Source: Actinomycetospora soli
Lineage (GTDB): Bacteria > Actinomycetota > Actinomycetes > Mycobacteriales > Pseudonocardiaceae
Direction of reading: 5' to 3'
DNA length: 64,000 nt
Assembly (NCBI RefSeq): GCF_021026295.1
Contig: NZ_JAJNDA010000011.1
Coordinates: forward strand, 174,606 to 238,605
The notes below the pieces were generated by a model. That model did no database searches. It worked only from the letters and a program-made list of their open reading frames with translations, and was not told the DNA's origin. The position numbers and the translations under genes were made by a program. This document shows positions 30,512-38,350 of the stretch, piece after piece. Each line of letters begins with the position of its first letter. Within the stretch, counting starts at the first letter, position 1.

Positions 30512-31795
30512 TCAGGTCCGGCCGAAGACGTTCCCGCCGGGAATCTTGGGACGGCCGAGTTCGACGTCCTCCCGACGCCGGGTGGCGCGGTAGAGCGCGG
30601 CGGTGTCGGCGGCGATCTTCGGCCAGGCGAAGTCGGTGTCGAGGCGCTCGCGGGCCGTGGCGGCCCGGCGTCGGGACGCCTCCGGATCGTCGAGCGCGGC
30701 GACGACGGCGGCCGCGCAGCCCGCGACGTCGCCCGGGTCGAACGACAGCCCGGTGACCCCGTCGAGCACCACCTCCCCGAGCCCGCCGGCCCTCGACGCC
30801 ACCAGCGGCGCGCCCGCGGCGGCGGCCTCCAGCGCGACGATGCCGAACGGCTCGTAGCGCGACGGCAGGACGACGGCGGACGCCGAGCCGAGCAGCCGGG
30901 TGAGCGTCGCGTCGTCGACGTGGCCGAGCATGACGACGGCCCGCCGGACCCGGGCCTCCCGGGCGCGCGCGGCGAGCCACGCGGCGTGGGAACCGGAGCC
31001 GGCGATCATCAGCCGTGTCCCGGGGTGGGCGCGCCGGATCGCGGGGAGCGCGGCGATCACGTCCTGGATGCCCTTCTCCCACTCCAGGCGGCCGAAGGTG
31101 ACCAGGGTGGGAGCGCCGCGACGATGTGGATTCTCTGCCACTGGATGCCAGCAACGACGCTTTCCTGCCACCGGGGTAGGGACCACCGGAGGTGCCCACC
31201 CCGACGCGTCGATCCCGTTGTGCAGCACGGTGATCCCGGCCGGGTCCACGTCGAACAGGTCGGCGACCTCGGTCCGCATCGCGTGCGAGCACGTCACCAC
31301 GGCGTCGGCCGCGTTCGCGAGCCACCACTCGACGCTGTGGATCTGCTGGTTGAGCGGCTGCGAGAGCCACCCGCCGTGCCGGCCCGCCTCGGTCGCGTGG
31401 ATCGTCGCGACCAGCGGCACGTCGGCGAGCTCCCGCAGCGTGATCGCGGCGTGCGCCACGAGCCAGTCGTGGGCGTGCACCACGTCCGGGCGCCAGTCCC
31501 GGACCAGCCCCGTCGCCCCGCGGACCAGGGCGTGGTTCATCGCGAGCGTCCAGGCGACGAGGTCGCGGACGAACTCGAGGTGCGGCGGATCCTCCGCGAC
31601 CCGCAGGACCCGGACGCCGTCGACGACGGTGTCGGTCGTGGGATGGGTCGAGGCGTCGGTGCCGGTGGGCCGGCGGGTCAGCACGACGACGTCGTGGCCC
31701 TGCACGGCGAGGTGCGTCGCGAGCGCCCCGACGTGGCGCCCGAGCCCGCCGACCACCACCGGCGGGTACTCCCAGGAGACGAGCAGGATCCTCAT
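30512..31795 (-). CDS. GT4 alpha-glucosyltransferase (Rv3032-like)
   Basis: 427 residues of GT-B fold. The N-terminal Rossmann domain has RILLVSWEYPPVVVGGLGRHV and VVHAHDWLVAHAA; the C-terminal one has VTFGRLEWEKGIQDVI, ASAVVLPSRYEPFGIVALEA (the EX7E acidic pair) and AGGLGEVV. Rv3032 elongates the alpha-1,4-glucan of methylglucose lipopolysaccharides, and the GH57 neighbour is its usual partner. The glucosyl donor here is not shown. A family A repeat (31118-31171) encodes an extra 18-20 residues (VAGKRRCWHPVAENPHRRG) exactly between the two domains. ATG at 31795 overlaps the GH57 stop (ATGA). Confidence 0.92.
   Translation of the reverse strand: MRILLVSWEYPPVVVGGLGRHVGALATHLAVQGHDVVVLTRRPTGTDASTHPTTDTVVDGVRVLRVAEDPPHLEFVRDLVAWTLAMNHALVRGATGLVRDWRPDVVHAHDWLVAHAAITLRELADVPLVATIHATEAGRHGGWLSQPLNQQIHSVEWWLANAADAVVTCSHAMRTEVADLFDVDPAGITVLHNGIDASGWAPPVVPTPVAGKRRCWHPVAENPHRRGAPTLVTFGRLEWEKGIQDVIAALPAIRRAHPGTRLMIAGSGSHAAWLAARAREARVRRAVVMLGHVDDATLTRLLGSASAVVLPSRYEPFGIVALEAAAAGAPLVASRAGGLGEVVLDGVTGLSFDPGDVAGCAAAVVAALDDPEASRRRAATARERLDTDFAWPKIAADTAALYRATRRREDVELGRPKIPGGNVFGRT
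31118..31171. repeat. Family A hybrid element inside the GT4 gene
   Basis: Asymmetric element. Its left arm is CGACGATGTGGATTCTC, the core is TGCCACTGGATGCCA, and the right arm is GCAACGACGCTTTCCTGCC. It has the same layout as the element at 42761-42813 read on the minus strand. It is translated in frame between the two Rossmann domains. Confidence 0.85.
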
Positions 31796-33297
31796 GCGTG
31801 GACCAGCTCGCGGGAGCGGGCGTGCACCAGGTGCCGCGCGTCGAGGTGCCCGAACAGGTCGTCCTGCGCGGCGAACGCGGCGGCCCGCCGTGCGGCCTCC
31901 GCGTGCCGGCCCGCGGGCAGCAGGTCGGTCAGCTCCCGGACCCGGTCGCGGTGCTCCGCGGCGCGGCGCCGCGCGTAGTGGGCCGCCGAGTCCTTCGTGA
32001 CCATGAACGCCCAGTCGCTCGAGAGCGCCAGCGCGGCCTGCACGGCGAGCGCGTCCAGGGTGGCGTCGCGGCCGGTCGTCCGCGGCACACCGTCGACGGC
32101 GGCGAGGAGGCGGGTCGCGACATCGGTGTTGTCGGCGACCATGTCGCGGACCGCGGCGCCGTCCCACACCCGCCAGTCCTTGCCCGATCCCCACGACGAC
32201 GGCGGGAGCACCACCGGCTCCTCGACGTGCCCGGCCTCGACCGCCCCGCGCAGCGTCGTCACCCGGACCCCGGCCTCCGGCAGCAGCGTCAGCACCTGCT
32301 CCAGCCACGCCGGGCCCTCGTGCCACCAGTGCCCGAAGAGCTCCGTGTCGTACGCCGCGACGACGAGGCCGGGCCGGCCCCGGCGGTCCGCCAGCTCGCG
32401 CAGCCGCGCCACCACGGTCGCGACGAAGTCCTGCGCGTCCCGCCCGACGGCGAGCGCGGCCCGGTCGGGCTCGTACGGCGCCTTCTCGGTGACCCGGCGC
32501 CCCGTCACGCGGAACGGCTTGAAGCCCGAGGCGTGGTCGAAGGCGTGGAAGTCCCGGTAGTCCGGGCCCCCGGGATAGCCCGCGCGCGGCGACCAGACCC
32601 GGTAGGTGACCTCCAGGTCGCGGCCGAACGCGACGACGTCCGACCCGTCGACCGGGTGCGCCGCCGCGGTGTCGCCGTGCAGGGCGGGGCCGTCGACGAG
32701 GAAGCGGCGCACCCCGGCCGCCGCGTACTCCCGCTCCATGCCCGGCGCGTAGCCGCACTCCGGCGCCCAGATGCCCTCCGGGCGCGCGCCGAGCCGGCGG
32801 GTGGTGTCGCGCAGCCCGCCGTCGAGCAGGAAGCGGCGGACCCGGCCGGGCAGCAGCGGGCCGAACGGGTGCGTGACCGGACCGCCGAGGAGTTCGACGA
32901 CCCCCGAGTCGGCGAGGCCCCGGAACACGGGGGAGCCGCCGTGGCGCCAGGTGCGCTCGAAGGTCTCCAGCGCCGCCGCCGCGGCGCGGTGCTCGCGGAC
33001 CGCGACCTCCGGCAGCCGCCGGTGCGTGGTGTGGGCGCGGAGCTGCCAGTCGGCGAGCCAGGCGTGCATCGCGCGCAGCGTGTAGGGGTGGTCGAGCTGG
33101 GCGGCGAGCACCGGCGTGACGCCGAGGGTGAGCACGTCGCTCCTGCCCCGCTCGGCGAGGCGGTGCAGCACGTCGACCACGGGCAGGTAGGAGTGCGCCC
33201 ACGCCTGGTACAGCCAGTCCTCGCCGACCGGCCACGACCCGTGCCGGGCGAGCCAGGGCAGGTGGGAGTGCAGGACCAGGCAGAACGTGCCCTCCAT
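31792..33297 (-). CDS. GH57 alpha-glucan branching enzyme (Rv3031-like)
   Basis: 501 residues. GH57 enzymes of this type branch alpha-1,4-glucans in the cytoplasm. Visible motifs: FCLVLHSHLPWLARHG (GH57 motif 1), GIWAPECGYAPG with the likely catalytic Glu, and VVAAYDTELFGHWWHEGP with the likely Asp. The C-terminal helical domain includes SSDWAFMVTKDSAAHYA, typical for the family. In mycobacteria Rv3031 lies beside Rv3032 and is assigned to methylglucose lipopolysaccharide synthesis. I chose ATG at 33297 (MEGTFCLVLHSH), preceded by AAGGAGG; GTG at 33312 is an alternative. It overlaps the GT4 gene. Confidence 0.92.
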   Translation of the reverse strand: MEGTFCLVLHSHLPWLARHGSWPVGEDWLYQAWAHSYLPVVDVLHRLAERGRSDVLTLGVTPVLAAQLDHPYTLRAMHAWLADWQLRAHTTHRRLPEVAVREHRAAAAALETFERTWRHGGSPVFRGLADSGVVELLGGPVTHPFGPLLPGRVRRFLLDGGLRDTTRRLGARPEGIWAPECGYAPGMEREYAAAGVRRFLVDGPALHGDTAAAHPVDGSDVVAFGRDLEVTYRVWSPRAGYPGGPDYRDFHAFDHASGFKPFRVTGRRVTEKAPYEPDRAALAVGRDAQDFVATVVARLRELADRRGRPGLVVAAYDTELFGHWWHEGPAWLEQVLTLLPEAGVRVTTLRGAVEAGHVEEPVVLPPSSWGSGKDWRVWDGAAVRDMVADNTDVATRLLAAVDGVPRTTGRDATLDALAVQAALALSSDWAFMVTKDSAAHYARRRAAEHRDRVRELTDLLPAGRHAEAARRAAAFAAQDDLFGHLDARHLVHARSRELVHA

Positions 33298-33419
33298 CGG
33301 CCTCCTTCGCACCGGGACCCGCAGGTTACCGATCGGTAGACGGAGATCGGCCGCGGGTGCCGACGGTACGGTCCGGACGCGGCGGTCGAGCCGGTGGCCG
33401 CCCCCGGTGGAGGCGCGCC

Positions 33420-33626
33420 ATGAAGAAGATCGCCGAACTGCTCGTCTGTTTCCTGCACCCGGTCGCCGTGGTGCTCGTGTGGCTGAACCTCCTGGTCCGC
33501 CCCGAGCTCAGCGGCACCGCGAAGATCGTGTGGGGCGTGCTCGCGCTCGTCCCGGTGGTGCCGTTCGTCTACGTGCTCACCGGCGGCGAGCTGTGGGAGG
33601 GGAAGCCGAAGCCGCAACGGCGGTGA
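33420..33626 (+). CDS. Small two-segment membrane protein
   Basis: 68 residues. Two hydrophobic stretches (AELLVCFLHPVAVVLVWLNLLV and AKIVWGVLALVPVVPFVYVL, shortened here) are joined by a short polar loop, ending in a basic tail. A GGTGGAGG ribosome site precedes ATG 33420. The last 50 bases overlap the 3' end of the methyltransferase gene on the other strand. I do not recognise a family. It sits between GH57 and the methyltransferase, pointing the other way. Confidence 0.6.
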   Translation: MKKIAELLVCFLHPVAVVLVWLNLLVRPELSGTAKIVWGVLALVPVVPFVYVLTGGELWEGKPKPQRR

Positions 33627-34356
33627 CGACGAGGTCCAGCGAGGCGTCGACGTCGTCGGCGCGCAGGTCGAACTCGTCGACCGTCACCGCGGTCACGTCG
33701 TCGAGCAGCGCCGCGGGCCACGCCTCGCCCGACAGGGCCAGCGCGATCTGGGCGTCGACGATCGAGCCGCCGTGCCGCGCGTCCCGCTCGCGCAGCCCCG
33801 CGCCGTGGTGGAGCCCGCGCACGTCGACGCGGGAGAACCCGGCGTCGGGAAGCATCGCCGTCAGGTCCTCCGCCGCGAGCTCGCGGGTGTGGAAGGGGTT
33901 GAGCGGGCGGTCGTCGAGGGCGTGGCCGGGGGAGAAGGTGAGGCGGTTGGGCGTGGAGCAGTGCAGCCGGCCGCCGGGCCGCAGGACGCGGGCACACTCG
34001 CGCAGGAACCCCGGCTGGTCCCACAGGTGCTCGATGACCTGGAGGTTCACGACGACGTCGACCGAGGCGTCCGGCAGCGGGAGGCGCTGCAGGTCGGCGC
34101 GGACCACGTCCAGCCCGTACCGCCGGCGGACGTGGTCCGCCGTCGCCTTCTCCAGTTCCAGCCCGAGCACGCGGTCCGCCACGCCCGCGAGCAGCGCTGC
34201 TCCGTATCCCTCGCCGACCCCGGCCTCGAGCATCACCGCGTCCCGGCAGTCGTCGCGCAGGGCGAGGTAGACCGCCTCGTGGCGGCGGAACCAGTAGTTC
34301 TCCGCCGGGATCCCCGGCACGGTGCGCTCGCCGGTCAGCGGCAGCGTGTCCTCCAC
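33577..34356 (-). CDS. SAM methyltransferase (Rv3030-like)
   Basis: 259 residues. Methyltransferase motifs: VMLEAGVGEGYGAALLA, VLGLELEKATADHVRRRYG, DVVVNLQVIEHLWDQPGFLREC and RVLRPGGRLHCSTPNRLTFSP. It also begins LPLTGERTVPGIPAENYWFRRHEAVY, a lead-in I associate with Rv3030. In mycobacteria this gene is proposed to methylate glucose units of the methylglucose lipopolysaccharide; that function is inferred from context. GTG at 34356. It diverges from the ArsR gene, and the ArsR operator palindrome lies in the shared promoter region. Confidence 0.88.
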   Translation of the reverse strand: MEDTLPLTGERTVPGIPAENYWFRRHEAVYLALRDDCRDAVMLEAGVGEGYGAALLAGVADRVLGLELEKATADHVRRRYGLDVVRADLQRLPLPDASVDVVVNLQVIEHLWDQPGFLRECARVLRPGGRLHCSTPNRLTFSPGHALDDRPLNPFHTRELAAEDLTAMLPDAGFSRVDVRGLHHGAGLRERDARHGGSIVDAQIALALSGEAWPAALLDDVTAVTVDEFDLRADDVDASLDLVVTAVAASASPPTARRR

Positions 34357-34381
34357 CGCGCGATCCTCGCACCCGCCGAAC

Positions 34382-34401
34382 ACTGAGCTCTTGCGCTCAG
34401 T
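34382..34401. promoter_or_regulatory. ArsR-type operator palindrome, copy 1
   Basis: Perfect inverted repeat ACTGAGC-N6-GCTCAGT in the gap between the divergent methyltransferase and ArsR genes. An identical palindrome lies 35 bases downstream at 34417-34436. Confidence 0.7.
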
Positions 34402-34416
34402 ATTGCGACACGCAAC

Positions 34417-34436
34417 ACTGAGCTGCATGGCTCAGT
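34417..34436. promoter_or_regulatory. ArsR-type operator palindrome, copy 2, over the start codon
   Basis: Second perfect ACTGAGC-N6-GCTCAGT. Its central six bases (TGCATG) contain the ArsR ATG (34427-34429). Bound protein would block both transcription and access to the start. A smaller TTGCG-N3-CGCAA repeat lies between the two copies at 34403-34415. Confidence 0.7.
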
Positions 34437-34762
34437 ATCAGGCGGTGCTCGACGGGGTGTTCGTCGCGTTGGGCGACAGCACCCGCCGGGCAGTGATCAC
34501 CCGGCTGGGCCGTGGTCCGGCCTCGGTCAGCGAACTCGCCCGCGAGTTCCCGATGGCCCTCCCGTCCTTCATGAAGCACATCCGCACGCTGGAGGCGAAC
34601 GGCCTCGTCCGGACCTCGAAGTCGGGGCGGGTCCGGACCTGCGAGCTCGATCGCGCCCGCCTCACCGTCGTGGAGAGCTGGCTCGACGAGCAGCGGCGGA
34701 CGTGGGAGGGGCGCACCGACCGTCTCGAGCAGTTCGTCACCGATCCCGAGGAGAACCTGTGA
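34427..34762 (+). CDS. ArsR-family repressor
   Basis: 111 residues. Winged helix from about 10 to 90: VFVALGDSTRRAVITRL, then SVSELAREFPMALPSFMKHIRTLEANGLV and a wing with TSKSGRVRTCELD. No Cys cluster for metal binding is visible, so it belongs with the ArsR proteins paired to SRPBCC genes rather than with arsenic sensors. ATG at 34427 lies inside one of two identical palindromes, implying autoregulation. The SRPBCC gene overlaps its stop (GTGA). Confidence 0.9.
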   Translation: MAQYQAVLDGVFVALGDSTRRAVITRLGRGPASVSELAREFPMALPSFMKHIRTLEANGLVRTSKSGRVRTCELDRARLTVVESWLDEQRRTWEGRTDRLEQFVTDPEENL

Positions 34763-35238
34763 ACCCCGATCTCGATCTCGTCCTGGAGCGGATCATCCGG
34801 GCGCCGCGAGCGACCGTGTGGCACGCCTGGACCGACCCCTCGGCCTTCGCGCGGTGGTGGCTCCCCGCCCCCACCCGCTGCCGCGTCGACCGGTTGGAGG
34901 TGCGGCCGGGCGGGGCGATGGTGACGAGCATGAGCGAGGACGGCGATACGTTCGTCCCGCACTCCGACGCCTGCTTCCTGGTGGTCGACGAGCTCGAGCG
35001 TCTCGTGTTCACGAACGCCATCGACAGCGGCTGGCGGCCCGCCCTGCCCGCACCGGTGCCGATGACCGCGGAGATCACGTTCGGCGACCACCCGGAGGGC
35101 ACGGCGTACCGGGCCGTCGTCCGCCACGCGGACCCGGTCGATCGCGCCCGGCACGAGGAGCTCGGCTTCGCGGAGGGCTGGGGGAGCGTCGCGGCCCAGC
35201 TGGCCGCCGTCGCCGAGGGGGCGGTGCCGGCCGTCTGA
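34759..35238 (+). CDS. SRPBCC (AHSA1-like) domain protein
   Basis: 159 residues. The START-like fold is shown by LERIIRAPRATVWHAWTDPSAFARWWLP (shortened here), VRPGGAMVTSM, RLVFTNAIDSGWRP and the C-terminal GWGSVAAQLAAV helix. Such proteins have a hydrophobic cavity for a small ligand and are commonly encoded with an ArsR regulator; their biochemical roles are mostly unknown. GTG at 34759 overlaps the ArsR stop, so the pair is one transcript. Confidence 0.9.
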   Translation: MNPDLDLVLERIIRAPRATVWHAWTDPSAFARWWLPAPTRCRVDRLEVRPGGAMVTSMSEDGDTFVPHSDACFLVVDELERLVFTNAIDSGWRPALPAPVPMTAEITFGDHPEGTAYRAVVRHADPVDRARHEELGFAEGWGSVAAQLAAVAEGAVPAV

Positions 35239-35269
35239 CGCCGCCGGGGGCCGACGTCCTGCGGGTGAG

Positions 35270-35288
35270 TTAGGTTGGGCTCACCTCA
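35270..35288. promoter_or_regulatory. Iron box (IdeR/DmdR type) before the uptake operon
   Basis: TTAGGTTGGGCTCACCTCA matches 16 of 19 positions of the consensus TTAGGTTAGGCTAACCTAA. It lies 23 bases before the first permease GTG, so the iron-loaded regulator should repress the permease-permease-ATPase operon. Confidence 0.88.
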
Positions 35289-35311
35289 GACGAGTCCTCG
35301 GGGGAGGTTCC

Positions 35312-36358
35312 GTGACCACGCTCGCCGATCGGTCGGCGGGGACACGTGTCCCTCGAACCCGGCGGCCGACACTCGTCGTCGGGATCGCACTGGTGGCCCT
35401 CGTCGTCGCCGCCGTGCTCTCGATCATGGTCGGCGCCGCCCTGCTGAGCCCCGCCCAGGTGTGGGCCGGGCTGACCGGCACCGGCGTCGACCAGTCGGTG
35501 GCGATCGTGCAGGACCTGCGGGTGCCGCGGACGCTGCTCGGGGCGCTCGTCGGGATCGCGCTCGGCGTGGCCGGGGCGCTCATGCAGGGCCACACGCGCA
35601 ACCCGCTCGCCGACCCGGGCCTGCTCGGGGTGAGCGCCGGCGCGGGCTTCCTGCTCGTGGTGGCCATCCAGTTCCTCGGCATCACCGGCCTGTACGGGAC
35701 GGTGTGGTTCGGCTTCGCCGGCGCGGCGCTCGCGAGCGTGCTGGTGTTCGCGCTGGCCTCGCTGGGCGGCAGCCGCGCCGGGGGACCGACCCCGGTGACG
35801 TTGGCCCTGGCCGGTGTCGCCGTGAGCGAGCTGCTCATCGCGGTGACGTCCGCGCTCGTCCTGCGGGACACCGCCTCGCTCGACGCCTACCGCTTCTGGT
35901 CCGCCGGCGCCCTCGACGACAAGGACTCGGCGGCCTCGCTGCAGATCGCCCCGTTCATCCTCGCCGGGCTGGTCCTCGCGGCGGCCAACGCGCCGGGCCT
36001 CAACGTGCTCGCCCTGGGCGAGGACACCGCCCGCGGGCTCGGCCACCACGTCGGCCGCGCCCGCGCGCTCGGCATCGCCGCGATCACCCTGCTGGCCGGG
36101 TCCGCGGTCGCGGTGGCCGGGCCGATCTCGTTCGTCGGGCTCGTCGCCCCGCACATCGCCCGCTTCTTCACGGGCCCCGACCACCGCTGGCTGCTGCCCG
36201 TCGCCGGCCTCGGCGGCGCGACCCTGGTGCTGGTGGCCGACGTCGTCGGGCGGCTCGTGGTGCGGCCGGGGGAGCTGCAGGTCGGGATCGTCCTGGCGGT
36301 GGTCGGGGCGCCGTTCTTCATCGCGCTCGTGCGCCGGCGGAAGTTGGCGCGGCTGTGA
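35312..36358 (+). CDS. FecCD-family Fe-siderophore permease, first subunit
   Basis: 348 residues with about nine or ten membrane segments. FecCD signatures: LRVPRTLLGALVGIALGVAGALMQGHTRNPLADPGLLGVSAGA (shortened here to LRVPRTLLG and GALMQGHTRNPLADPGLLG), FVGLVAPHIARF and VVRPGELQVGIVLAVVGAPFF. It forms the membrane channel with the next gene for importing an iron-siderophore complex. A GGGGGAGG ribosome site precedes GTG 35312. It overlaps the second permease by GTGA. An iron box lies immediately upstream. Confidence 0.95.
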   Translation: MTTLADRSAGTRVPRTRRPTLVVGIALVALVVAAVLSIMVGAALLSPAQVWAGLTGTGVDQSVAIVQDLRVPRTLLGALVGIALGVAGALMQGHTRNPLADPGLLGVSAGAGFLLVVAIQFLGITGLYGTVWFGFAGAALASVLVFALASLGGSRAGGPTPVTLALAGVAVSELLIAVTSALVLRDTASLDAYRFWSAGALDDKDSAASLQIAPFILAGLVLAAANAPGLNVLALGEDTARGLGHHVGRARALGIAAITLLAGSAVAVAGPISFVGLVAPHIARFFTGPDHRWLLPVAGLGGATLVLVADVVGRLVVRPGELQVGIVLAVVGAPFFIALVRRRKLARL

Positions 36359-37428
36359 CACCACCCCTCACGACGACGGCGCGGCGCCGGTTCCGCGCCG
36401 GGCCCGTCACCGGCGTGTGGCGCCCGCGTGCGGTGCTGGTCGCCGTCGTCGCGGCCGTGCTGCTCGTGCTGGTCTGCGCGGTCAACCTGGGCCGCGGCGA
36501 CTTCCCGATCCCGGTCGTCGAGGTGATCCGCATCCTGCTCGGCGGCGGCGACTCGGCCGACGCGTACATCGTCACCGAGCTGCGCCTGCCGCGGACGTTG
36601 ACCGGCGTGTTCGTCGGCGCCGCGCTCGGGCTCTCCGGGGCGTTGACGCAGGCCGTCGTCCGGAACCCGCTGGCCAGCCCGGACATCCTCGGCGTCACCG
36701 ACGGCGCGAGCCTCTTCGCCGTCGCGTCGGTGGTGCTCGCCGGCGGGGCGGGCGTGTCGGGGCTCGCGGTGTCGCCGGTCGGGACCCCGATCGCGGCCCT
36801 CGCGGGCGGGCTGGTGGCCGCCGCGCTGGTCTACGCCCTGGCCTACCGCAAGGGGCTCGACGGCTTCCGCCTCCTCCTCGTCGGGATCGGCATCAGCTCG
36901 GCCGCGGTGTCGCTGACGACCTACCTGCTGGTCTCGGCGAACGTCCAGCAGGCGGGCCAGGTGCTGACCTGGCTGCGCGGCTCGCTGGCCAGCCGCTCGT
37001 GGGAGAACGTGGTGCCCGCGGGCGTCGTCGTGGCGATCGGGCTGCCGCTCGCGATCGGGCTGGCGTTCCGGCTCTCCGCGCTGGAGCTGGGCGACGAGTC
37101 GGCGCGCGGGCTCGGGGTGCGGGTGGACCGTGCGCGGGCCGGGGTGGTCGGCGTGGCCGTGGTGCTCGCGGCCGTGGCGACGGCCTGCGCGGGCCCGATC
37201 CGGTTCGTCGCGCTCGTCGTCCCGCAGATCCTGCTGCGCCTCTCCGGCGGTTCCCGGCCCCCGCTCGTCGGCTCCGCCCTCGGGGGCGCGCTGCTGGTGG
37301 TGGCCGCCGACCTGGTCGCGCGGACCGTGCTCGGCGAGGCGGTCCCCGTCGGCGTGGTGACGGTCGTCGTCGGTGCGCCCTACCTGATCTACCTGCTCGT
37401 GCGTCGGACCCGGAGGAGGACCGTGTGA
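36355..37428 (+). CDS. FecCD-family Fe-siderophore permease, second subunit
   Basis: 357 residues, FepG-like partner of the preceding permease. Motifs: LRLPRTLTGVFVGAALGLSGAL, QAVVRNPLASPDILGVTDGAS, FVALVVPQILLRLSG and VPVGVVTVVVGAPYLIYLL. The usual APH triad region reads VPQ here rather than APH, as in some family members. GTG at 36355 overlaps the first permease stop. The ATPase gene overlaps its own stop, so three subunits are translationally coupled. Confidence 0.95.
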   Translation: MTPPLTTTARRRFRAGPVTGVWRPRAVLVAVVAAVLLVLVCAVNLGRGDFPIPVVEVIRILLGGGDSADAYIVTELRLPRTLTGVFVGAALGLSGALTQAVVRNPLASPDILGVTDGASLFAVASVVLAGGAGVSGLAVSPVGTPIAALAGGLVAAALVYALAYRKGLDGFRLLLVGIGISSAAVSLTTYLLVSANVQQAGQVLTWLRGSLASRSWENVVPAGVVVAIGLPLAIGLAFRLSALELGDESARGLGVRVDRARAGVVGVAVVLAAVATACAGPIRFVALVVPQILLRLSGGSRPPLVGSALGGALLVVAADLVARTVLGEAVPVGVVTVVVGAPYLIYLLVRRTRRRTV

Positions 37429-38285
37429 GTACGGACCTGACCACACCCGCCGTCGGGAGGACGACGCGGACGCGGCTGCGCACCGAGGGCCTGCAGGTCG
37501 GCTACGACGACCGGCTCGTCGTCGGGGCCGACGGCGGGCTGGACCTCGACGTCGTCGAGGGCACCGTCACGGCGGTGATCGGCCCGAACGGCTGCGGCAA
37601 GTCGACGCTGCTGCGGGCGATGGCGCGCCTGCTCGCGCCGCGGCACGGCCACGTGCTGCTCGACGGCGAGCGGATCGACCGGATGCCGTCGAAGCAGGTC
37701 GCGACGGTGCTCGGGGTGCTGCCGCAGGACCCGGTGGCGCCGGAGGGGCTCGTCGTCGCCGACCTCGTCGCCCGCGGGCGGCATCCCCACCAGCGGTGGT
37801 TCCGGCAGTGGAGCCCCGACGACGAGGTCGTGGTCGCCGAGGCGCTGGCGTGGACCGGGACCTCCGAGTTCGCCGACCGCCCGCTCGAGACGCTCTCCGG
37901 TGGACAGCGCCAGCGGGTGTGGATCTCGATGGCGCTCGCGCAGGGCACCGACGTCCTGCTGCTCGACGAGCCGACGACCTTCCTCGACCTCGCCCACCAG
38001 GTCGACGTGCTGGACCTGGTGGAGCGGCTGCACCGCGAGCGGGGCCGGACCGTCGTCATGGTGCTGCACGACCTGAACCTCGCCGCCCGCTACGCCGACC
38101 GGCTCGTGGCGATGCGCGACGGGCGGATCGCGTGCTCGGGCGCCCCGGCGGACGTGCTCACCGAGGAGACGATGCGCGAGGTGTTCGGTCTCGAGGCGAA
38201 GGTCGTCACCGACCCCGTCTCCGGCACCCCGCTGGTGCTGCCGATCGGTCGCCGACACCGCGAGCGTGACGATCCGGACAGTTGA
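37425..38285 (+). CDS. Fe-siderophore ABC transporter ATPase (FepC type)
   Basis: 286 residues. Walker A GPNGCGKST near residue 53, Q-loop LPQDPVAPEGLVVADLVARGRHPHQ, signature LSGGQRQRVWISMALAQ, Walker B VLLLDEPTTFLDLAHQ and switch VMVLHDLNLAARYADR. This is the FepC/FhuC pattern. GTG at 37425 follows GGAGGA and overlaps the second permease stop. It powers uptake of the ferric complex bound by the lipoprotein encoded next. Confidence 0.96.
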   Translation: MSTDLTTPAVGRTTRTRLRTEGLQVGYDDRLVVGADGGLDLDVVEGTVTAVIGPNGCGKSTLLRAMARLLAPRHGHVLLDGERIDRMPSKQVATVLGVLPQDPVAPEGLVVADLVARGRHPHQRWFRQWSPDDEVVVAEALAWTGTSEFADRPLETLSGGQRQRVWISMALAQGTDVLLLDEPTTFLDLAHQVDVLDLVERLHRERGRTVVMVLHDLNLAARYADRLVAMRDGRIACSGAPADVLTEETMREVFGLEAKVVTDPVSGTPLVLPIGRRHRERDDPDS

Positions 38286-38298
38286 CCTTCGCTGACGA

Positions 38299-38317
38299 TT
38301 AGGTAAGCCTTACCTCC
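38299..38317. promoter_or_regulatory. Iron box before the binding-protein gene
   Basis: TTAGGTAAGCCTTACCTCC, with a perfect AGGTAAG/CTTACCT core. It lies in the 65-base gap between the FepC gene and the binding protein. The gene therefore probably has its own iron-controlled promoter, which also serves the ABC exporter genes. Confidence 0.9.
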
Positions 38318-38350
38318 GACTTCCATCGCCGTCCGTCCGGAGCCGCATCC

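Noticed and set aside
33298..33419. A regulatory RNA or riboswitch before the GH57 gene.
   Set aside because: No conserved riboswitch pattern or convincing structure was seen in this short gap.
36355..37428. The two permease genes as a frameshifted single gene.
   Set aside because: Each has a complete FecCD domain and its own start overlapping the previous stop, the usual arrangement for heterodimeric permeases.
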